DNA from: Gnetum montanum
Lineage: Eukaryota > Streptophyta > Gnetopsida > Gnetales > Gnetaceae
NCBI GenBank assembly: GCA_015680685.1
Contig: MNCI01008366.1
Location: 98,053 to 162,052, forward strand
Reading direction: 5' to 3'
DNA length: 64,000 nt
The notes beneath the pieces were generated by a model. It was not told the origin of the DNA, ran no database searches, and was given only the letters and a program-made list of their open reading frames with translations. Positions within the stretch are counted from its first letter, which is position 1; the number at the start of each line of letters is the position of its first letter. The translations under genes were made by a program, and so were the position numbers. This document shows positions 57,607 through 64,000 of this stretch, piece after piece.

Positions 57607-57859
57607 GTAAGTGACCTTAAGAAATGCTAAAAACGTATGCCAAATTAATTTTATTTCTTCACCTAGACCATGAAAATTATTTTTTGGAGTCACCAAATCA
57701 AAATTGGGTGCAATATCAGAACTTTTAGGAAAATTTTCATGAAAATTTCTAACTTTGAAATCAGACTAGGCAAGAAATGAATTTATTAAAGGTAATGAGT
57801 AAGATATAAATCAAATTTTGTAAATGGCCTTACCAATAGTTGGTCCTGTGTGATTGTAG
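57607..57859 (+). other. Predicted intron in front of F2 ORF2
   Basis: Donor ATAAGG/GGTAAGTGA-type (GT at 57607-57608), acceptor TGTGATTGTAG ending 57859, 253 bp. The leader before it has TTAGTTATGGGGGAAGGG, a PPT-like run. CTTACCAAT about 30 nt before the acceptor may be the branch region. Confidence 0.7.
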
Positions 57860-58653
57860 ATGGTCCCTAAACGAGGACAACAAGGAGGATCCTCTCAAGG
57901 TGCATCCAAGCGGCCAAGGAGAAGTAGAGGCTAAGCAACGTGAGAAGTTGAAGGAGCATTTTAGAGATCAGGTGGGGATGTACAAGAAGATTATTGAGAA
58001 AGAAATCCATATGGTCAAAGCCCATATCAACACTCTCAGTGCCCATAACGCTGACTAGCAGGCCATATTGGATACTTGTGCCTTTGCCCACCAAGCAGAA
58101 TTAAAGAGCTAGGACCTGCAAATACAAGATCTCACTGAATACATGGAGTTGGCAAACATATAGTATGCTAACTTGGCCATGTTGACAGTAGGACATTCAA
58201 GGACAGAATTGGAGAACAGGTAGCATCCACCTACGCCAAGTATGAAGCAGAATTTGCAAAACACAAAAAGACACTATAGAAATTAGAGGTAGCGTATTCT
58301 GAATTAGAGGTGGTCAAGACCAGCTACCAAGGGCAAAAAGATGTTGCAGTGGGTTAGCTCAACAGCTCCCAGATTACTAATAAGATAGAGACAAAGCCAG
58401 AGCCTATGAGGAGGAACGATGGTTGTTTGCGGCTTGGTACGTCAAAGCCAACCAAATGTTTCAGCAACTGTTGTGCCCATGGGAGGTGCCGACTCCATCA
58501 AATATTAGAACATCAGCATGGGCAGCACATGATCCCTAAATCGAAGAAGAAAAGCTTCAGGCGGTCCTTCAGAAACATCCATTTCCAAAGCTTGGAGCAC
58601 AAGATAAGGGGAAGAGGCCCATGGAGGAGCCACCACTGCTAGGAACCACATGA
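57860..58653 (+). pseudogene. F2 ORF2, internally deleted
   Basis: Begins MVPKRGQQGG-like (ATGGTCCCTAAACGAGG, in line with F1 MAPKRAQQEG). Near 57930 it jumps to the distal coiled coil (QREKLKEHFRDQVGMYKKII), losing about 2 kb including the plant-transposon-like domain. Then SLSAH, ELANI..YANLAML, WYVKANQMF and the end KGKRPMEEPPL with stop at 58651-58653. Several stops. Confidence 0.75.
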
Positions 58654-58804
58654 GTTCCAACAATTTTGTCTTTTGTACTTTGTGTTATGTCCCAATTTTA
58701 TTTTCTTTAATTCCACACTGTGGCATGAAGTAATTCATAGTTAGTCAATAATCCCACACCTATCCACTATGTAATCAAATGAACTCATTCTCATTTTGAT
58801 TATT

Positions 58805-58841
58805 TGACTTGAGGACAAGTTATTTTTCAGTCATGGGGGTA
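58805..58841 (+). other. F2 polypurine tract
   Basis: ACTTGAGGACAAG, T-rich spacer, CAGTCATGGGGGTA, then LTR TGATGAATCG. Confidence 0.85.
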
Positions 58842-59692
58842 TGATGAATCGTGGTTTGTCATGCCCCAATATCATATGCTCGATATCAGGTATGCAATAT
58901 CGCAGCCTAGATAATGATATCGAATACATAATATCGTGATTCTTGTGCAAGCCTATAAATATAGCATTCGGGTGCATAGGAAAGGAGGCAGTTGGTAAGT
59001 CTTAGGGTAGAGTCATTTTGTCAATTTTTAGTTCTTTCCCAAGTGCATGCCCGCAGTGTGATGTTTGTAATTGTATGGAACCTTTGTTTGAGTGTGACAT
59101 ACTTGGACACACACACAGTCGGCAATAAAGATCAAGATTACTTCATCATTGCAGTATTCACTTAGTTTTTAATTGTTTAATTGTTAATTATTACTTATTT
59201 TTTTCTTAGTTAATATTTCTTTTCTGTTATTTACTATTCTTGTTGCTAATGTGGAATGAGTACGTCTTAATAACGAACATTTAAGTGTAACTACTTGGTA
59301 ACCTAGTAGCATATCTAGTAGTGCTCAAGTAATGTGCACTTGGTAATTCCAAAGGTAGTACATGAGGTCCAAGATGTGTATGGATGATTAAGGACAGATG
59401 CTCATCGGACTTAGGCTAGCTTAGATTTTACCCCATATTTCTTATTAGTTTAATCAAGTTATTTCTCATCATCTCTAGGAGTAGCATAGTATTAGAAACC
59501 ACATCATACACCTCACTCTAGACTAAACCATATTTGATAAAGCAAATACTAGTCCAGGTGGGAAGACAATGAACTGTGATCAACATGTAACTATCTAGGT
59601 GCCACAACTAGTCCATTTATGGAGTTCAACCAAATCACGCGTACACGCTCGTATTCATATGGTTGAGTGTAGGGGTACCTCGTCACTCATCA
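58842..59692 (+). repeat. F2 3' LTR
   Basis: 851 bp, pairs with 52502-53363; array 58868-58940, TATA box CCTATAAATATA at about 58951-58962. Confidence 0.9.
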
Positions 59693-59697
59693 CATAT

Positions 59698-60247
59698 CAT
59701 CAAATAATCTTTTCGTATATTAGAAATTCATAACCCATCTCCTATCCATCCAATAAACCTTCATTGCCCAAGATTCCTTCTTTATGGACTTTGAACATTC
59801 AAGTTTCGAAAATCAAAGCATCATGACTGCTCCAAGACTCTTTGGAAATGCTTACTATATTTCAACCATTCCATTTGACTCCTTTGTCCAAGAAAAATTC
59901 ATTAGAAATTTGACATTTTTGACAGTGACATCGTTAATGCGATGTATGAGGTTCTCTTACATCATTGATATGATGTCACAGCTATAAAAATTATATATAT
60001 GTGTGTGGGAAGTTAGCAAAATTTTTCATTCTTCACATTTGCAATAAGAGAATTTTTTGCCATTTGCTTTCTAAGCTCTAACTAGCTAACTTCAAAAGTC
60101 CATAACTTTGTTCCCATAGCTCCAATTTTTGAAATTCTTAAATCTTGTTGATTTTGAAGTGCTCAAATTAGTCATGGAGGATACATGGTAGAAACATTAA
60201 GGAAATTTGAGCTCAAATTTTTCTAATGCCCAAAAGACAGTATAAGG
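59698..60247 (+). promoter_or_regulatory. F3 internal promoter and ORF2 leader
   Basis: Array at about 59926-59978 (ACATCGTTAATGCGATGTAT, ATCATTGATATGATGTCAC), TATA box GCTATAAAAATTATATATA at 59981-59999. A leader with TTAGTCATGGAGGATACATGG (PPT-like) near 60170 follows, ending at the donor. The word ATTAATACGATGTATCAGG in the F3 3' LTR (63677-63699) matches the array word here almost base for base. Confidence 0.65.
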
Positions 60248-60549
60248 GTAAGTAAGGGAAAATAATAAAAATATCATCATGAACTAATCAAATTTAAGCC
60301 AAGTAGTTCAACGAATTCTCCTAATAGATCATTCTACCTATTTTAAGGCACCATAAGAAAAGAGATAATAAGTGTGGGAGGTCATAGTAACTAAAGGTGT
60401 AACACTTAAGGGGTCTCATTTTGAAAATTTTTCTAGGTCTATAATCATAATAAATTAAAAATGTGATCTAACTAAGAGTACAAGAAGGATTATGAACTGT
60501 TAAACGCCAATTTAAAGATTGGTAATCTTAAGCTCTTGATTGATTGTAG
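60248..60549 (+). other. Predicted intron in front of F3 ORF2
   Basis: Donor TATAAGG/GTAAGTAA, acceptor TGATTGATTGTAG, 302 bp. Same boundaries relative to leader and ORF2 as in F1 and F2. Confidence 0.7.
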
Positions 60550-63387
60550 ATTGTCCCAAAGAGACCAACAAAAGAAGGACCTTCCCAACATGATGTTAAT
60601 AGACAAAGAGGTTTTGGGAGAGGCCAAACAGGATAACAAACTCCCCAAGGAAAGCATACATAGTAGGAGGCTTAATCATTTAGCATTCACCAATAGAATC
60701 CTGCTACTAAACACTCTTCATAAGTAGAGGTAGAAGTCTCACAAGAACCTAAACAAGGACAACACTTCACACTGTCACCAAAATGCCTCCAGGCTATATA
60801 AGAAAAGTCTATCATGTCCATAGTCATTGTGGAATTGAATTTTGGTCCTTTCATGGAGTTTTCTCTAGAGGCTATGAGGATGCAACTTCAAGCATCTCCT
60901 CTATGACATGTGTTGTCCAAAAATGGCAAAAGGTATTTGGGAGAAACTTATCAANGTGTTGTCCAAAAATGGCAAAAGGTATTTGGGAGAAACTTATCAA
61001 TTTTGGCAGAATAAGAAAGTCGATGCCATAGTAAAAATAGAAGGGGTTTTAGTATCATATTTAGTAGAGGCAATTGCTAATGTCCTAAATCTGCCAAATG
61101 AAGGGGCTAATGTGATACAAATTTCCGCAATGTCTGATATAGATGCCAAGAAATTATGGCTACTAAGAGCCTATGGTAAGGAAGACAAAGAATACAATGA
61201 GATGACTATCAAATAAAAGATATATTTTAAGATTGGAACCTATTACTTGTTCCCAACCAAAAGGCTCAATAGAATACCAACGTATGTGGCTAGAGGCAAT
61301 GTCATTTTGATGGGGAAATTCAATGCCAACATCGCACATCTAGTATTCCTTGAAATTTAGAGGTGGTTCAAGGAGAAGAAGGTAGGAAAGCCAACACTGT
61401 CATTCCCTTGCCTAATAAATAAGGTTTACAAGCAAGTAGGAATATTGGGCTACACCAATGATGTCTTAAAGAAAAGTTCATAATGCTTCCTATATAGAAT
61501 TTTCAAAACCAATGCCACCTAAGAAGGATTAGTTGGAAAAGTCAGTAGGTACTGAAGGAGTTGCAGGTTTAACTCCTATCGATAACATCCAAGTTATCGG
61601 TCAACAAAAATAAGCAAGACCCAAAAGCCAACCACTAGTTGAATAGAAACAATAACAAGTTTCATCACCATTGTTGTAGGACTATAGATCCTTAATGAGC
61701 CATCTGCAATAGACTGCAGAAACAATAAGCTAGAGAATAAGGGAGGATGCAGATCTTTACAAAGTTAGAGAAAGTGCAATCATATCCATAATTTCTACAA
61801 ACCCTACAAGGGGGTAAATTCTACTACAGTCAGGAGAAGAGGATGATTAGGCATAATAAATCTCAAGTAATTCTGCATCATTCCAAGTCATGGTAGAAAT
61901 TGGTGAAGGAGCCACTGTTATGATTATGCAACACCAAGATGCAGTGGGAGTAGTTGAAGTAATAACCAATCATATCAAGGAATAGTTTAATGTCTCTATT
62001 GTGCTGCTGACGGATATTTCTAGAGCAAGAGATGCACAAATGCTTGCTGGTACCTCCATGACTCCTGCAGAATATGAAGACATACTGGACAAACTGTTGT
62101 AGATACGACAAGCAATGTAAAATCTTTTTGATATCCCTAGTGATATCACTGCAAGTTCAATCTGATTTGATCACCACAAAAATAAATTTGGTCATGGTTG
62201 AAACTAGGGATGAGCATGTAGAAAATGAAGTGCAAAGATTGCAAGAGGAGCTAGCCACCCTGAGAGCCAAAAGAAGGGATCCAACATAGTTTATAATGCT
62301 AGATCAACTTGAGCAATTCAAAATAGACCATGTGAGATGCCTCATCAATCAGAACATGAAGATGGAAAAGGAGAAGGAGAAGGTAGTGTGGGATGCATCA
62401 GTGGAAAAAGCTCAAACATATGTACATGCCAAAGCATTCACTACCTTACAAGAAGAAAATAATCAACTAGCTACTAATAATTCTTGATTGACAAACATTG
62501 AGAGGCAAAACAATGTTCTTAAGGAGAGCATCCAACAACTTTGAGAACAACTGGTCTATGTCAACCAAGATATGAGTTGCCTGGCCCATGAAAAGAAAAC
62601 CCTATTAATGCAGGAGGTCCATGCCATTTGCCAAAAATTTACAATTGAAATCAGTGCATGGAAAAATAAGGCCAAGAAACATGAACAACTTAAAGAGCGT
62701 TTCAAGGACTAGGTGGGCATGTACAAATAAATAAGTGAAAAAGAGATCTAGATGGCGAAGGAAAAAATTAGTTCCATCTTAGCATAGAATCCTAATTGGC
62801 AGCCAATTTTGAACAACCTTGGTCATGTCCACTAGGTCAAAGTAAAGAATAAAGACTTGCAGATAGAGGACCTAACATATTACATGAGATCAGCAAACCT
62901 TTGATATGCTACTCTAGCCATGTTAACAGTACGTAGGCATAGAAACAAGTTAGAACAACAAGTAGTAGCAGTCTATGTAATGTAGGAGAAGGAATTTGCC
63001 GATAGAAAAGATGCCCTACAGAAATTACACGTTGTAAATTTTGAACTCGAGATTGTCAAAGCTAGCTACTAGGACCAAAAAGATGTAGCAGCTAACTTGG
63101 CTCATCGAATGTCTAACAATTATGAGCTAAGAAATACAACCAGAGCTTTCAAGGAAGAGAGGTAGCAGTTTGCAACTTGGTACATGAAGGCCAACCAGAT
63201 GTTTTTGGAATTGCCATGCCCATGGGATGTATCCACTCTATCAAACATTGCTCAATAAGCATGGATAGTACATGATCCCAGGACAGAGGAGGAAAAACTT
63301 CAGGCACTTCTGAACAAATATCAATTCAAGAAGTCTAATGATAAAGAGAAGCAGCTGATGGAAGAGCCACCACCACCAAGAACATGA
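60550..63387 (+). pseudogene. F3 ORF2 (env-position ORF)
   Basis: Aligned with F1 ORF2 from the intron acceptor; the start codon reads ATT here (ATTGTCCCAAAG against ATGGTCCC in F2), so the normal start is lost. YLGETYQFWQNK (about 60977-61015), LNLPNEGANV, KIGTYYLFPTKRLNRIPTYV and ILMGKFNANI keep the plant-transposon-like domain. The coiled coil at 62200-62490 (EVQRLQEELATL, KEKEKVVWDASVEKAQTYV) and the end MEEPPPPRT with stop at 63385-63387 match F1. No membrane segment seen. Contains an assembly duplication at the N (60955). Confidence 0.75.
60909..61000. other. Assembly join: single N flanked by a ~45-bp duplication
   Basis: The sequence ending at 60954 (GTGTTGTCC...CTTATCAA) is repeated exactly after the N at 60955. 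Merging the two copies removes 46 bp and puts the ORF2 frame before and after back in register with F1 ORF2. This looks like an unmerged contig overlap, not biology. Confidence 0.9.
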
Positions 63388-63557
63388 GCTACATCCTGCT
63401 ACTTCAAGTTTTGATTTTGTTTTGTTTTATCATGTAACTATGTTAAATTTTGTAAAGACACCACTGCAACATTCTAAAGTCATGTAAGTAGTTAGTCAAT
63501 CATGTCAAGTCAAGTCTACCTCCCAATTTTGTAAGGGACTCTATCCTCCTTTTGTTT

Positions 63558-63594
63558 TAACTCAAGGATGAGTTTCCAGTTAGTCGTGGGGGTA
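63558..63594 (+). other. F3 polypurine tract
   Basis: ACTCAAGGATGAG, short spacer, AGTCGTGGGGGTA, then LTR TGATGAAGAC. Confidence 0.85.
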
Positions 63595-63793
63595 TGATGA
63601 AGACAAATTTTATTGTGATGTGATATCATATCTATGATATCATAGCAATGATGTTGTGGTACATGCTATGTCATCATTAATACGATGTATCAGGATGCAT
63701 ATAGTCCTATAAATACAACACTTAGATGCACAATCTGATAACTTTTGATTACACCCTTAGCTAGATTCTTGCAGTTTGTTTCTGTAGCCTTAG
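63595..63793 (+). repeat. F3 3' LTR, first 199 bp
   Basis: Matches 43075-43273 of the 5' LTR. Array 63615-63699, TATA box CCTATAAATAC at about 63705-63715. Interrupted after CTTAG (63789-63793), the presumed TSD of F4. Confidence 0.85.
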
Positions 63794-64000
63794 TGATGAG
63801 ACGTGATTCGCATAGGCCGCGATATCGCATCTCCCGCGATATCGCGTCTTCCCTACGATATCGTGTACACGATATCGCAGTCCACCACCATATCTATAAA
63901 TAAGATGCGGCTCTCCCTTGTTTGGAATCCCAGTTAGAAGTAGTGAAGCTTTGGCAGTTTGATCCCTCCAGAGTTAGATTATTTTTCTCGTGTCTGCCCG
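63794..64000 (+). mobile_element. F4: F1-type element, start of LTR only
   Basis: TGATGAGACGTGATTCGC at the start is close to the F1 LTR. Dense array at 63803-63885 including a perfect 20-bp palindrome at 63857-63876 centred on GTAC, then TATA box TCTATAAATAAG at about 63892-63903. Runs out of the window, so it is unknown whether this is a full element or a solo LTR. Confidence 0.8.

Larger units (their letters stand above)
52502..59692 (+). mobile_element. F2: complete non-autonomous Athila-like element (gag + internally deleted ORF2)
   Basis: 7191 bp with TSD CATAT on both sides (52497-52501 and 59693-59697). 5' LTR 52502-53363, PBS, gag 53515-55860, spacer, internal promoter, leader with intron, short ORF2 57860-58653, PPT, 3' LTR 58842-59692. 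No pol. The two LTRs differ clearly, mostly by C/T and G/A changes, so the insertion is old. Confidence 0.9.
43075..63793 (+). mobile_element. F3: Athila-like element with gag, pol and ORF2, interrupted by a solo LTR and by F2
   Basis: 5' LTR 43075-43939, PBS, gag 44085 to ~45800, RT-RNase H-integrase to ~48515, spacer 48516-48590 plus 51229-52501, then (after F2) 59698-59930. Internal promoter, leader with intron, ORF2 60550-63387, PPT, and 3' LTR from 63595 broken by F4 at 63794 follow. Once 48591-51228 and 52502-59697 are removed the order is complete and collinear with F1. This is the only element here with all modules, although every ORF is full of stops. Confidence 0.85.

Overview
The window is plant nuclear DNA made almost entirely of old, nested LTR retrotransposons. 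No host gene with a credible intact reading frame, no rRNA, no tRNA and no CRISPR array was found. Every retrotransposon protein is broken by stops and frameshifts. The Gag, RT, RNase H and integrase fragments are Ty3/gypsy type and most resemble the Athila lineage: primer-binding sites match the 3' end of tRNA-Asp, a large extra ORF lies between pol and the polypurine tract, and LTRs are about 850 bp with 5-bp target duplications. One pol fragment is of the Tat type. This points to a land plant with a large repeat-rich genome; the species cannot be told from the sequence. One N sits in an apparent assembly join.

Layout. R1 (minus strand, before position 1 to 35715) is a gutted Athila-like element: 3' LTR at the window start, remnants of the extra ORF (called ORF2 here), a tandemly repeated 2.1-kb segment, gag, PBS and 5' LTR. 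It is split by two insertions. At 4411-14502 lies a rearranged locus: LTR R6 plus a short internal piece, a duplicated host flank holding the plus-strand element F1 (6243-13682), then a solo LTR (13697-14497). At 15050-30324 lies R2 (minus strand, gag plus a trace of ORF2), whose 3' LTR is itself split by R3 (15434-25175, minus strand, gag-pol). R1 sits in the gag of another element (R5, 35721-36105) that has a different LTR and a different PBS. From 37.1 to 42.7 kb there is poorly recognisable sequence, a Tat-type pol fragment and an Athila-type LTR (R4).

The right part is one large plus-strand element, F3 (43075-63793), with gag, pol, a spacer and ORF2. It is interrupted by a chromovirus-like solo LTR (48591-51228) and by F2 (52502-59692, TSD CATAT), an element without pol. 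F3's 3' LTR is broken at 63794 by a further element, F4.

How the parts work together. F3 has gag-pol-ORF2, while F1 and F2 (and apparently R2) have gag, a non-coding spacer and ORF2 but no pol, so they look like non-autonomous partners. The most striking observation is a second, internal promoter unit before ORF2 in F1, F2 and F3: an array of palindromic GATATC-type words followed by a TATA box, copying the architecture of the LTR promoter. It is followed by a leader containing a polypurine-tract-like G run and by a short intron with a conserved donor, and acceptor TGATTGTAG just before the ORF2 start. The array words in LTR and internal promoter seem to match within an element and differ between elements. 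An 85-bp non-coding module upstream of that promoter is conserved in five elements.
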